A stretch of DNA of 64,000 nucleotides from Rostratula benghalensis. Taxonomy: Eukaryota > Chordata > Aves > Charadriiformes > Rostratulidae. The translations under genes and the position numbers were made by a program. This document shows positions 25,001-37,148 of the stretch, in pieces. The DNA is taken from positions 8,896,221 through 8,960,220 of the forward strand of contig VXAI01000013.1 of the NCBI GenBank assembly GCA_013399305.1. The letters run 5' to 3'. Under the pieces are notes generated by a model. The model did no database searches. It was not told the origin of the DNA and was given only the letters and a program-made list of their open reading frames with translations. Position 1 is the stretch's first letter, and every line of letters begins with the position of its first letter.

Positions 25001-28000
25001 TATGGGAAAGAGGATGCAGAACAATTTGATAAGAATGGGAACAAACTTTACTTTTTCCAACTTGTACGCCACCACAATGGCCACCGCTTCTTTTTCTATC
25101 ACATCAGCAATACATACCCTTTACTTTCTTCCAAAATTACCAATTACAAAGTGAACTAGGCAATACTAAATTGGTAAATGAGCTGGTGTAATTCAATAAA
25201 ATTACATACATGAAAACTACACGTGCATTACTCCTCAAAGTTAGCTCTATATCCTGCCTTACCATCCAATTTTTTTTTTTATATCATCTCTGTGAAAAAC
25301 TCAGTTTGATCAAGACAAACCTTTCCAGGAAGGCTGACTGCAAGCCTCACCAAAATGCAATGTTTCATTAATTTTGGAATTCAAGCAAAAATATTATTGT
25401 TCACTACCCTGTATTTCTGGATTGTGCATACCTAAAAGATGTTCACTATTGACTGGAGTTTGACACTGCTCTTATAGCCAGTTCGATCAGCATAAAAAAC
25501 TTTCACTGCCTTTCTATTGAAATGTGAATTTTACTTCAACTATATGCACCTGTCCTCATAAAGAAAAGATATAGGAAAAGGTACATGTTTTCTAACTGGC
25601 TAAGAGGTTTTATTTTTGAAGAAAGACGATTTTCAGAGCTGCCCATACTTGAAGGCAGGCTTGCTCCTGCTCCACCAAGGAACGGGCAAAAGGCCTGTGC
25701 TGTCTCTCAGGGGCAAAAACTTGCCCTGAAGGTCAAATCTGACTCATAGGCCACGTATTTTATAGGCTTGCCTAAGAGTTTGTTCTACTTGACTTGTCTC
25801 AAAAGCAAACTTTGTAACATTTTATGCAAACATTATACAACCTTAAGTCTGAGCTGTAAATCAATAAAACTCACTTAAGCTTGAGGTACCTCTGCAACAG
25901 GCAAGAGTCTCCTAGTTTAAATTCTGCTGTAACTAACAGTAGCATTTAACATTTAGCATTAGCATTTACTATTGCTAAATCTTACAGTTTTCTCTAAACA
26001 AGTGTCATAATATTTATTGTTTCAGATGAAAGCAAAACCATGAAATTGAGGTACTGTATAGAATTTGAGGGAAGCAGGTTTAAAAGTACAATTTAAGCCT
26101 GGAATTTTCATGGGTCAAGACAGAAAACTCAGAATTTGAATGCTCATGTGTTAGAATGCCATGAGTTTGCATTCCATGATCACAGATTTCAAGAGCATTT
26201 GAAAACATGTTTCTAACATGCCACAACACTACAGTTCATTTAAAAATACTTAAGGCTCAGGTGGCAAATAATTTATTATTCTCTTGAATCAAGCCTCAAT
26301 ATTTTGGGAGGCCTACGTCATCACTATGAGTTAACTAAACCAGTAGTAGAAATAGCCTGAGTGACCACACCTGTTTCATGTCTGAATGTTTTTCAGAGGG
26401 ATCCTTTGGGTTTGGATCATGAAGAATCTTTTTGGTTTTTTTTTCAAGTGAAAACAAAAAGCCACCATCACCACAACAACATGCAAATAAGTCATAGGCT
26501 CCTGGTTTTCCATGTCCTTTCCAAAAATACCTTCAGGGAAAGGTACTTGTAGGTACTTTTACATTGCAGATATTAACTGAATGCAGCACAAGTGAGTAGT
26601 ATTCTGACCCTTTTTGCCTCTGGATAGCTACTTAAAGAAGAAAAATGTTTAACCATAATTACATAGCTAAACCTTCTGCTGTGAACATGAACTTCTCTTC
26701 ATCTTGCACTTTTTTATCAGTAAAAACACAATTCAAAAGACTGAAAACTATTTTGGCTACCTACATTTTGAAAAAATAATTTAATTATTTTGATGTATGC
26801 ACAATATAAAGTACTGCTTTTCAGCTGCGTATGTTTACTCCAAGTGTTCCACACATAACAGCAAATATAAAATTTAAAAAGAGGAAAACTAAGATAATTT
26901 TTGCCATGGTTTAAGTTCAAAATATTTTTGCCAGAAAACAGGTTCCTAAAAGTACAAATTGCATGATGATAGTTTCATGCACTTTGCAATTTGGTGTTTT
27001 CTTTGCTAAAAATGGCTAACTGAATACCGTTTGTGCTGAAAATAGCAGTCTGAAACCACACTGACTCATTGAGTTTGTATTATAATATTCCAAGTAGAAT
27101 GCAGTTAGAGTTTTACTACTCTTCCTCTTTAAGGAACCACTATAAACATATTGTACTTTTTAACCTATTTGAGGAACCAATCAGGAAAAGGATATAAATA
27201 TTATTTCCCATATAGGCATAACAGCACATTAATTCTGAGACAGTACAAATACAACAATGGAAAAAATTCTGAAATTAAGATACAATTTACTTCAGGCTCA
27301 AACACAGCAAGCACAGTAATCATCACATTACTTGAAGTCTTTCACCTTTGTCTGGTACTGATGATTAGTGCCATCCAAACTTCCCCAGCCTCAGACCATA
27401 AATTCAGATGGTGTTTTGAGAGTCAGAAGTAAGGTAAAACAAAAAATGAAAGGCTCCGGGTAATTCTGCCTAATAGTGATATGCAGAATACATGCATCTC
27501 TCTCATGGTCATCTGGTGCAGTTTAAGGTTCTCATTGAAGTTTGAGTACTGTTCTGTGAATGGATCAACAACAGCAAGAACCTTATTTCTCCACATGGAG
27601 TCACCACAGAGTATAGAAATTTCTCACCTATCGCAGTCCATCATGAACTGCATTCCTTCAACATATTCAACCTAGAGTTGAAGGGGAAAGGCTACGCAGA
27701 AAACATCTGCACCCCACAGCAGCTCTGATTACAAGAAAGGAACTTCTAACTTCAACAACACTGGGGTCCTTCCACAGGTGACTTCTGTAAACACTGAAGG
27801 CCTGGTCTTAAATTCTACAGACTGTAACTCTTAAGAATATAGCTAGCTGTGAAAACACCTCTCTGCCCAGGAGAGGGTGAAATGAAAATTAAATTAAAAT
27901 CCTATGGTTATGCAACAATGAGCTGTGAAATTCCCTGGATGTAAAATTGTCTCAGCTGAGAGGTTTGATTCTAGAAATTCCTATAGGAAATTAAAAAGGT

Positions 28001-28617
28001 GAGAAGATGGATACACTTTCAGCAAGAAAAATCCTAACTTTCTGCAGAAGTCTTCCAGGTAGACACTGGAAAGAGTGCATTATTTGAATCCATTAAAAAA
28101 AAAAGGAGGCAGGAAATCTAAACAATCCCAGCTGAATCATCAAGACTCAGGTGACCAGTAGAAAACATGAGGTCTAGTCACATATGTGTGCACCAGCTGC
28201 AAACTCCTATCAGTTTATCTGGAATACTGGAAGTGTTTTGTCTCTTGCTATCTTGATAACAGTAGCTTCCAATTTCTCATCTGTATGTGCTCAGCCTACT
28301 GCAAGAGCACTATTACTCATTCTTCTCCTCAGCTTCAACAGGTACATCAACAGTGGGAGTAAATCTGTGGGTCCCTACAGGCCCTAGTACTTCTTATGCA
28401 GAACACACTGGCCTGCCCTCAAGCCAACTAAATTCCAAAATCTTGTTACACTGCATAATTTTCACTACCACCTTTATGAGATGCTTTATCTTGACTGGCC
28501 TGAATACTCCAAATATGCTGTACAACATACTTAGATAGCTATCTTCCAGTTTCAATAATCAAAGTCGTATTTCACTATTTAGTGGCTGAAAACTTGCCAT
28601 GGTATAAACTCAGCAGG

Positions 28618-28661
28618 CAGCTATGAAGAAAATTAAATCTTTCCCAGCCAAAACCAGTAAA
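28618..28661 (+). mobile_element. fragment of an avian LTR 3' tail
   Basis: The stretch CAGCTATGAAGAAAATTAAA followed by TCTTTCCCAGCCAAAACCAG closely follows the last 40-odd bases of a common avian endogenous-retrovirus LTR. Only this end is recognisable; upstream sequence is too diverged or unrelated. It could be chance for part of its length, but the order of words is distinctive. Confidence 0.5.
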
Positions 28662-29295
28662 AAACTATGATAATAAATCTCATTTTAGCTCCTGTGTTGT
28701 GCTACAGGAACTAGCTGATGCGCAGTATTTTTAAAGAATGTTTTCAAAAATGCATGTGTTTTCAGCCATCTTAGAGATTGTTGGGAAGAAGTTTAAAACC
28801 CCTCAGGCTCCTCAACAGGCATGAGAGGAGGCTTTGAGGACTTCTGGTGCAGAAGTGGTAAGAGATCTGCCAAGCGGGGGGGAGCAAGAGATGGAATAAA
28901 GACTAGTTCTCTGCTGGGTAGAGGACTAGAAAATCTCTCTGGGAGAGGAGTTCTCACACCTCCATTACTTCTACTGGCCAGATTCCTCAAAGATTTGTCT
29001 TTTTTTTTTTTTTAAGGAAGGCTCTAAATATCAAATGGTGCATTCCTTATTTAATGAATATCTAAACACTGAACCAATTAAAATTTTGTCCATTCATAGG
29101 CTTACACTTTTTTATACCTTGGTGTATTTGGGACATTGTACTTAAATCACTACTTTAACTAAAAGGATACACCCTTTAGACTCAGCAATATATTTGGAAT
29201 AATTTCCATTAATCTATTCTGCACTATTCTGATCTCTACTCACATGTGCAGTGATGCTGCAAGAATATAGTATTCTGTCATAACTTCAATAGATC

Positions 29296-29683
29296 TGTTC
29301 AGTTTGGGGACTGTTTAGTTTGAGGAAGAGGAAGCCGAGGGGAGACTTCATGGCTCTCTACAACTACTTGAAAGGACATTGTAGAAAGGTTGGTGCTGGT
29401 CTCTTCTCACAGGTAATTAGCAATAGAATGAGAAGGAATGGCCTCAAGCTACAACAGGGTAGGTTTAGGCTGAACATTAGGAAAGAATTTTTCACAGAAA
29501 GGGTCGTCAGACACTGGAATAGGCTGCCCAGGGAGGTGGTTGAGTCGCCAGCCCTGAATGTGTTTAAGAGTTGTTTAGATGTGGTGTTGGGAGATAGGGT
29601 GTAGGGGAGGAATTTGTAGAGTAAGGCTGGTAGTTGGACTCGATGATCCCCAGGGTCTCTTCCAACCTGAGTGATTCTATGAT
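29296..29683 (+). mobile_element. CR1 LINE 3' segment (about 390 bp)
   Basis: This is the 3' part of an avian CR1 in plus orientation, antisense to MDFIC. It starts near TTTGAGGAAGAGGAAGCCGA and contains GGGAGACTTCATGGCTCTCT, CACTGGAATAGGCTGCCCAG, GGTTGGACTCGATGATC-type and CTTCCAACCTGAGTGATTCT words, ending at the terminal ATTCTATGAT repeat. A frame of 94 codons (29320-29604) stays open and reads like the C-terminus of CR1 ORF2 ([28 protein letters not shown]). That suggests a fairly young, little-decayed copy. It is truncated at the 5' end. Confidence 0.93.
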
Positions 29684-30770
29684 CTCTTCAAAGCTAGAAA
29701 CTATCTCAAACATTTTTGCACTATTTTTTAGGCAGAATAAACACAATCATCTGAAATCACAATAATTGTAAGATGACTATGCACCATAAATTAGCCAATA
29801 AAAGATATTTGGATTAATATAAACAAAAAAAATATAGTTCTAACAGCTGACTATCTTATTGGGGAAAAAAGTCCCAAACCCAAACTACATAATTTCAATT
29901 ACAAAAATCACTTAAATAATAAATTCTCATGTAAAGCAAAAACATCAACAAAAAATATAGAAAACAAAACCATAAAAATACCTAGGTATGTATTTCAATA
30001 AAAAAATGGAAAAAAAATTAAAAAAAGAATGTAGTAAATAAAATAGTGGACACAAGAACACATAAAATTGTTTAATCCCCATCGAGCTGAATGAAGCAGC
30101 CCTTTCTCTGAAGGGCCACTTCTATCAGGAGGGTGTTTCTTGGAGGAAAGAGAAAGAGGCAATTGAAGCTAGGAAATGATGGATAGCAATGACCTTTCTA
30201 TCTGTAAAACATGGGCATATTTTAGGTATTTAATCTTGAGAATTGGATTATTATTAATCAATTATTCATGACAATTTGAATCTATGGTAGATGTTTTTTG
30301 TTTTCTTAAATATCACATAGCTAAGGTCCTGGTTGAGAACTGGAAAAGAGATTAAATCTTCACAAGCAAATAGTGTTCGAGACTGGCATTTTCTTCCCTC
30401 CTAAACATTCCTTCCCCTACATAACAACACACATTGATGATAACCTTGTACTCTCTGTGAAAAATCTGCCTAAATATCCTTAAATCCACCTTTATGGCCT
30501 TTTTTTTTTCAATTCTTTTTGAACGAGGGTCCCCCTATTCCCCTTCTCAACTAACAAAACAAGACATTGCAGTAACGCGGAGCAGCAAAAACTCCTATGG
30601 CATCATTATTATAACCACAGGTTACCCTGCTGCACGTTTTAACATCCACCCTTCCTCACTTGCCAAAGGTAAGTGATAACAGAAGCAGAACATCTTCAGT
30701 AGAGGCCCCCAGATCATCCAATGAAAATAAGCAGGTGGTGTTAGCAGATACTGAAAATGCACTTCTGAAG

Positions 30771-30793
30771 AAAAAAAAAAAAAAAAAAAAAAA
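30771..30793. repeat. poly(A) tract, 23 bp
   Basis: An uninterrupted A23 run follows GAAG. The preceding 250 bp resembles no gene or SINE I recognise, so I do not call it a retroposed copy. Confidence 0.9.
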
Positions 30794-31089
30794 GCAGATG
30801 GAGCTACTCTAGAGGCTAAGCTCTTTTGAAAAGCAGAACCTCTGCAGCCTAAAATAAAATGCAAAATATGTGTGCATTTGTGAAGGGAAAGGAATAAGTC
30901 TCAACATTGCCTCAAAGAATACCTGAGATGGAAAATCTAAGGTTATCCCAATCTGGGAAATCCCCATGGAAAAGAGACTCTCCCTTATTAAGGTTCTAAA
31001 ATTGAGGATATAGATAGCAATGGCCTCTTTGTGAAAAGGAAGACCAATTTAACACACCAGAAAACCCACCAAATATTTGGCAGTTCTTC

Positions 31090-31357
31090 CTCTTCTCAAA
31101 TACTCCACTAAACTTCCAGACATTACATCTAGTTCTCTCCTTGTCTGCTACAGTTGAAGAACTGTCTGACCAAATCTCTGATTGTTGTGGTATCACGCTT
31201 CTTAGGGACTCGGCAAGCCCCTCTTTATCCTCCTTAACACTAAACAGATTGAACTCCAGGAGTTTTTCCACAATAAGGCATGTTTTCAACTACTCCAGTC
31301 ATTCCGGAGATATTTGTGGTTCTCCCCTGACCCTTCTCCAACTGCACACAGTATTCC
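31090..31357 (-). mobile_element. old, degraded CR1 LINE relic
   Basis: Read on minus from 31357, the sequence follows the 3' ORF2 part of older CR1 subfamilies: GGAATACTGTGTGCAGTTGG, GAGAAGGGTCAGGGGAGAAC, then GAAAACATGCC, TGGAAAAACTCCTGGAGTTC, and CTGTTTAGTGTTAAGGAGGA (consensus words GGAATACTGTGT, GGAGAGGGTCCAGAG, GGGTTTGTTTAGTCTGGAG). Many substitutions and small indels are present, so this insertion is much older than the copies at 21.9 and 29.3 kb. The left boundary is uncertain. Confidence 0.72.
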
Positions 31358-32433
31358 AGTAACAGTTATGCAAGTGCATTAACAATTAATATAGAAAGGC
31401 AATATCACCATTTTCTTCTTATTTAGCCCTTCTCTGTTTGTATGCCAGTATACAATAACCTTTTGACTCTCAAGCTCTCTTCAAAAGTGATTAATTCCTT
31501 GGATGAAAATTCCCGTAAGATTACCCGTTTACCTTTAGATAATTATGAATGTATGAAATTACCCAGGGTGGGGAGGGGGAAGCGGGGAAGGGATGCTCCA
31601 AAAGATGTGGGGGAAAGGGCTAATCTGGGGGGAAATATCATCTAGAGATTAAGAAAAGGGGGCTTGAGGAAAGAACTGCAAGGCCAGGGCAAGGTGAACT
31701 GAAAACAACTTACTCTGGAAAACAAGGGCAGCATTTTCGTTTATTGATGTTGCCTGGTAAACTGAGTTCACAAGTGCAAATGAGAAATCATACATAATGA
31801 AGTCATTACAGAGTCTGTAACACTGGACTTTGTTGTTGGTGTGCCAATAAAACTGACTGATTAATCTACTTCCATATAACAGCAGGATAAAACAGCTGCA
31901 AACAAGGAAAACCTTGGAAATTAAATGCTGGAAACATTTATAAAGTGAGAACTGAGGCTAACACAAATGGAGTATGTATCAACTGTGGGGGTGGAAAACA
32001 ATCTGTATGGGGAAAAAAGAAAATGAATCATTAGGATAGTGGTGAATTGTTGTTAATACCTGAGAAAACTGAAGAATGCCCTGCCAAAAACAATCTAAAG
32101 GAACAGCTTTAAAATAGACAGTAATGATCAAAATACTGTTTGTCTCTAACCTTGAGCTTCTTTCAATATGCAATATTATGCAAACTTCAGTCTAGTGGGG
32201 TAACAGGTCTGGTTGAATCACAGCCATTCTGAGCTACAATACTTGTTATTTAAGATGAAATGCCTAAGTGATGTTTGTGATAAACAAGCTTCTCTTTGCC
32301 CTAGTTTTCAAACTTTAGTTACTAAGTAAATCAAGTTGTAAAGCTTCTGCAAACTACAATAAAGTACTTGTAATTGAGCCAAACACTGCTCCTCATTTAT
32401 TTAAGTAAAACAGCCTTTCCTAGTCATAGTCAG

Positions 32434-32472
32434 AATAAAATAAAATAAAATAAAATAAAATAAAATAAAAAA
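32434..32472. repeat. (TAAAA)n microsatellite
   Basis: About seven near-perfect TAAAA units run in tandem and end in A6. Length is probably polymorphic. Confidence 0.95.
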
Positions 32473-34119
32473 CACTAAAACCAAAATCTAGAAAATAAGT
32501 TGCTTTAATTTCATTAATTTCATCACATTTGTTTCTTCCATCTAGAGGGCTTTAACATTAATGGTTAAAAAAAAAATCATTACTTTTAAACAAAGAGAAG
32601 ATTGCATCATAGCAGATACTCAAACATGTCTCATAAAACCACTACTTCACAAAACTCAGTTATGAAGACTAGGAGTTCTAGAAGCTTCCAGTTTTCACCT
32701 ACACTTGCTTTTCACAAAGTCAAAGGTAAAACTGCTTGTGACTCCAGGAGGAACACAGTTAGGCACACTGGAGCAGTATATTGTACCTACAGGTTTTATC
32801 CTGGTTTTGCCCTTTTTCCTGTTATTTTTTAAATTCAGGAGCAGGTAACCATCCCATCACAGAGACGTATAACTGCATAGAACTATCAAGTCACTTTACC
32901 AGTGACTTGCACAATCTGCATCAATTTCTACTATGTTGAAAAAAATTATCTTTTCCTCTCCCGCTTCCCAGCGCAGCCACTACAGTACATCATTGTGGTG
33001 AGCAGATTAGAGGAAGCACGGCACCACCCCACTGTCCTTAGTCCTTTCCTCCACAGTTCAAGCACGATACTAACTGCTACAAAATAAATCTGCTTTCCCA
33101 CGGGTCCGGGAATAATGAAGGCTCTAGAAAGAGGGAATGAGAAGGAGGACACTCCTAAAGCACAGCACCTTCCCATGTCCTCAACACAAGCACAAAGCAA
33201 TTGCTTGTCCAGAGGCAGTTAGTTCTAAAATAATTATCTTTGGGGATTAAGTAAACTCTCAAACTGTACAGGACAATTCTCCCCCTTAATAGCCCTTTAA
33301 GAATTTTTTTTTTTTTTTTAATTGTGAGATAAATACTGAGATACTACATTCAAGTTTCCTGTAAAAAATCGAGATAACTAATCAATACATTAAGGGTAGA
33401 AGTATTTTCTGGGTTTCATTACATAGAAAAAACAGATTAACTAAGATTTGAAAGAACTTCAAATACTATCACGAAGTTCAGGAGATGTTGATTGTAAAGA
33501 TAAGATTAAAAAAAAAAAAACAAAATAAAACCAAACAACAAAATAACCCATAACCAAAGAACCCAGACAATTCCAAAGAAAATGACCAGTTATGACAACA
33601 GCAGGGTCAGAAATATGAATTTACCCCACTCTGTACAGTGTACTATGTGTGCAGTGTAAAGGCAGTGTAAAGACTGACCATTCAGTGCATGGTCAGAAAA
33701 TGATCCCAGAGAACTGAGGCACCACTCAGCATTTTGTCCATTTGCTTTCTGAATACACCCTGTAATTAAGGAACGGTTTCTCATGCTGCCCCTCCCTTGA
33801 GCAACTAACATTCAAACATTCACAGAATTTTAAAGTAGTATTAGCTCTGGCAGTTGACAGAAGCATTTTTGCCTCGGGAGGGTGCATTTGTTGATTGTCT
33901 TTTGGACAGTGTATGATCTTCAATTTAAGGCAGAAAAATGAGAACAATCTTGCATACCTTTTTATGTTTTAAAGCGTCCAAGACACACACTAGGAATGTG
34001 GACTTGTAAAAACAAATTAAAAACCCTCACAGTTCCATAACACAGGTCTAAAACCTTGTCTTACAGCATTCTTCTAGTTTTGAAAGGAATAACTACTTTA
34101 GGATTCAAAACTCCTTATA

Positions 34120-34520
34120 AACTTACACCTGAGCAGCACTCAGTGTGTCTGGAAGCAACTACTCCGCCACTTAAATGTACAACCTGAGAAGTTCAGGGCA
34201 ATGACACCTAGCACAGTTGCAGGCTGCAGCTCACGTGCCTACTAAATATACAGATTCCACTAGGAATGATAAGAGGAGAATATAACATGAAGGCTTTCAA
34301 ATGTAGACGCTAGAGAAGGCTGTTATACTGCACCACACACTCAAATCACACCTTGCTTTGAACTCATTGCTTATGCACGCCGACGGGAGTCATTCTTGGA
34401 AATAAAGTCAGGAGATGTGCATTACATTGCAACACAATTGCATTTGACACACATTTAACTGAGTCAACAGGCGGTATCCCGTTACACAGCGAAAGCGAGC
34501 CTAAATGGCAGCAATTTGTT
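34120..34520. other. CpG-containing intronic segment beside exon 2
   Basis: The 400 bp of intron 2 next to the exon 2 donor hold more CpG and mixed-composition sequence than the surrounding AT-rich intron, for example GCACGCCGACGGGAGTCATT and GTTACACAGCGAAAGCGAGC. An ATTGCAACACAATTGCAT stretch offers C/EBP-like sites. This is a candidate conserved or regulatory segment only; there is no direct evidence. Confidence 0.2.
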
Positions 34521-34534
34521 CTGGAAATACTTAC

Positions 34535-34666
34535 TTCTGATGAGGTCACCATCCGTGCGATTTCCCCAGACAGACTGGTCTTGTATCTCGGGTTGTATAC
34601 TTTGGCTACTGGAAGGTTGTTTTATGCCTTTATCTCCTGACGCAGTATTCTCTTGGTCAGTTTTTT
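34535..34666 (-). CDS. MDFIC: MDFIC exon 2: polar N-terminal linker
   Basis: This 132-nt exon has a TTTTGACTTAG acceptor and a consensus GTAAGT donor. Its first two bases (AA) finish a codon from exon 1, 43 codons follow, and the final A opens the Thr codon shared with exon 3. The product begins KTDQENTASGDKGIKQ and ends DQSVWGNRTDGDLIR. The DQSxWGNxxDGxLIRTQPQR run across the exon 2/3 junction is the MDFIC signature that secures the call. The first half is Ser/Gln-rich and looks much less conserved than the mammalian counterpart. The segment is presumably disordered. A 5' phase of one base means exon 1 must end after codon position 1, a useful check when exon 1 is found. Confidence 0.93.
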
Positions 34667-36124
34667 CTAAGTCAAAAGAAATTTTAAGATATTATTTTCT
34701 GGGGTATTTTTCCTCTAGGTGAGGAAAATGCATGTTTGAAAATTAAAAACAAGAAAACATAAAGTATAACTTCTCTTAGCATCTCCTATCGCTGTCTTAG
34801 AAATAATTCATAATAAAGTTGGTTTTCAATTCATTTTCTTGTCCAGATCAAAAGAGATCTTGTGCAAAAGATCTTTTAATCATATTGTGCTTAATCATGC
34901 AAAATAATACTTAGAGGCTTTTGTAACAAGTTACAGTTGAGTTTGTTTATATTTACTTACCTTTCACAAAACTTCTCAGATAAAAAATTTAATTGCTTTG
35001 TCACACACAAAAAACCCTATATTTTATTTGCCCACATACATGTGGTTTGGCATATAAAAGCCAGAAAAATTCCACAAACGTCTGGTTTTTATTATTTACA
35101 ATTGAACATATAATTAAAGACAAATATTGTTGAAACTTCAAAACTGATTAGAAATTCAGAAAAATGATCATAAAATGATTAACTATTTTTCATTGAAAAA
35201 AACCTCCAAACCTTTTAAAAGCCACTCCTGGACAAAAATTTAGCCTATGATGAAAGGAAAAAATATTTTTTCTCTCCAAATACATACAAGATAGAGGGCA
35301 ATTTCCATGGTAAGGTTAATTCACAAGATAGCAGATCTTGTTTTGATGATTTTGCCAGTTAACACATGCAGACCTGCATTTTCTCAAACCAAGGTGACAG
35401 CTTTCATTTTCGCTGTCATTAATGTTTTAATAGTCAAATTCACACACAAAAGTCTTTCTGTTCTTGATTGCTACAGGTTTTTCCTACTGGCTTTCATGGA
35501 AACATTTCCAAATCTGGAATTACTTTGTTCATTATTCACAGTGACAGATTATCAGTTTATATCACGTACTAGAGGGATCTGTAAAACACTAAATATTTTC
35601 AGTCTTGAGTATATTTTGAGTATACATACAACATTTAATATTTACAGTGAACTTAAACAAGTGACTTTTGAAAAGTCTGCTAGCTCTATTTATTTGTTTC
35701 AAACAAGAACACATTTGTAAACCACATATCACAACGTAATGATATCGTATCCTCTGGTAAAGCAATGATTCCAGTCCTGAGACACAGAAAAACCACTTAT
35801 TGCTACCGTGACGTATTAAAGGTTAGTTTCTTTATGTAACCAACAGCAGTTTGATTTTAAATCCTAACTTTCTGCCTTTGTTATCCACCCTATTAAACTG
35901 AGGCACTGAACATCACTCAAAATAATATATGCCATATTGTATGTATAGCAGCATGTGCCTTCAAGCACTGCTGCTCCCTTTCCATTAATTTCCACCTCTG
36001 AAATGTCTGACCCAGCTACCTCCATGGTACTTCTCTCTCAGCCCTCCTCCCATCACCATTCCTTCAACAAATTGTCAATATTTCCTCAAGCCCATCCTGA
36101 GATGAAGTGTTTCTCTGGGGTTGG

Positions 36125-36200
36125 CATAAAGCTACTGAAGTGACTGGGAAGATATCCATTGACTTCAATGAGGTTTGCACCTTGCCCTGATGACTTATGT
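36125..36200. repeat. possible old amniote LINE/SINE relic
   Basis: The phrase GATATCCATTGACTTCAATG followed by AGGTTTGCACC is typical of ancient interspersed repeats in reptiles and birds (consensus word CATTGACTTCAATGGGA). Only about 75 bp is recognisable, so class and ends are uncertain. Confidence 0.35.
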
Positions 36201-37148
36201 CCTCTAGATACTCATCCTAGCCAAAAAAATACCCAGATTTTCTCAACCCCTTTAACAGAGAGTAGATACAAACTATTTCTGCCTGATATCTGTAAGAGCC
36301 AAATCTGACTGTGTTGAAGATTTTGCATGTGCAGTTAGGAATTTAGGAGCAAATGTGTTTGAAAAGTGCCCTGAAATAGGCTGAGTGAAAATAAGTAGCA
36401 TCCTGGAGACAGCTACTGCAAAAGAAATGCAAGCACAGTACACTCTGCTTTCCATGTAGAGTAAGCTTATACGAGCTACTTGAAGAGATTTTGCTCTTAA
36501 ATTACTTTACTGCAGTAACACCACCAAGATTACAACAATAACAACCCTGCAGTGGTAGTACAAAACTGGAAAGTTACTGTGTACAGTTTTCTTGCATAGG
36601 ATATGATTTTGCAGAGCCCCACTATTTCATGCAGTAAAAAATCAATGGCTCTAAGGAAACATAAATGATAAAATTATGGGGTTCTCAGTGTGCTAGATTA
36701 AACTTTTATCTAATAATTTGAAAGAGTGCAGAATACAATCCGTCATCATAATTCATAGGGATTCCGTTTTCATTCCTCAGCTTGTTTTCAGTTCGGTATC
36801 TTTTTAATATTTTTAAACTATGTAGGTTGTATATATATTTTTCATGTTTATTTTATTCTAGCTAGATAGTAATCAGCCAGTAAAAAGCATGTAAATAATA
36901 TTAAGAGTTAACAGGAAAGAATTAAGAGGAGAGGCACTATTAAAAAGTAAAAAAAAAATAATCAACCCAGGGTTGTAATTGAACACCACACAATTTTGAC
37001 AGGAAATTTCTTTGATCTATTGAATTCATATGAAAGGTCCTAATAGAAACCTACACCGGTGACGTTAAACGATGGATTGATAGCTTATTTTGTACTTCAG
37101 AATGACCCACCAGAGCAGCTGATCTCCTGGCAGAAGCTGCTCTGTGGG

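Larger units (their letters stand above)
13025..34534 (-). other. MDFIC: MDFIC intron 2 (21,510 bp)
   Basis: The donor GTAAGT sits at the end of exon 2 (minus, 34534 downward) and the acceptor AG at 13026-13025. Repeats listed separately are CR1 copies at 21.9 and 29.3 kb, an LTR tail at 28.6 kb, an old CR1 at 31.1 kb, a TAAAA microsatellite at 32.4 kb, a GT-rich tract at 15.2 kb and a hairpin at 18.7 kb. A GC-enriched patch occurs at about 23770-24090 and another at about 18440-18880. An 8-bp hairpin (CTGACCAT/ATGGTCAG) sits at 33674-33696. Scattered homopolymers occur at 15642-15658, 18889-18903 and 28999-29013. Elsewhere I see only AT-rich unassigned sequence; open frames of 60-140 codons here have no recognisable identity. 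Confidence 0.85.

Noticed and set aside
27481..27720. Minus-strand coding-like stretch (words such as SILCGDSMWRNKVLAVVDPF)
   Set aside because: The frame contains a stop, and I could not place it in any transposase, retroviral or host family; too weak to call.
30490..30793. Possible processed pseudogene ending in A23
   Set aside because: Sequence before the A run matches no gene I know and no target duplication is evident.
35307..35720. 137-codon plus frame in intron 1
   Set aside because: Hydrophobic composition is typical of translated AT-rich DNA; no family match.
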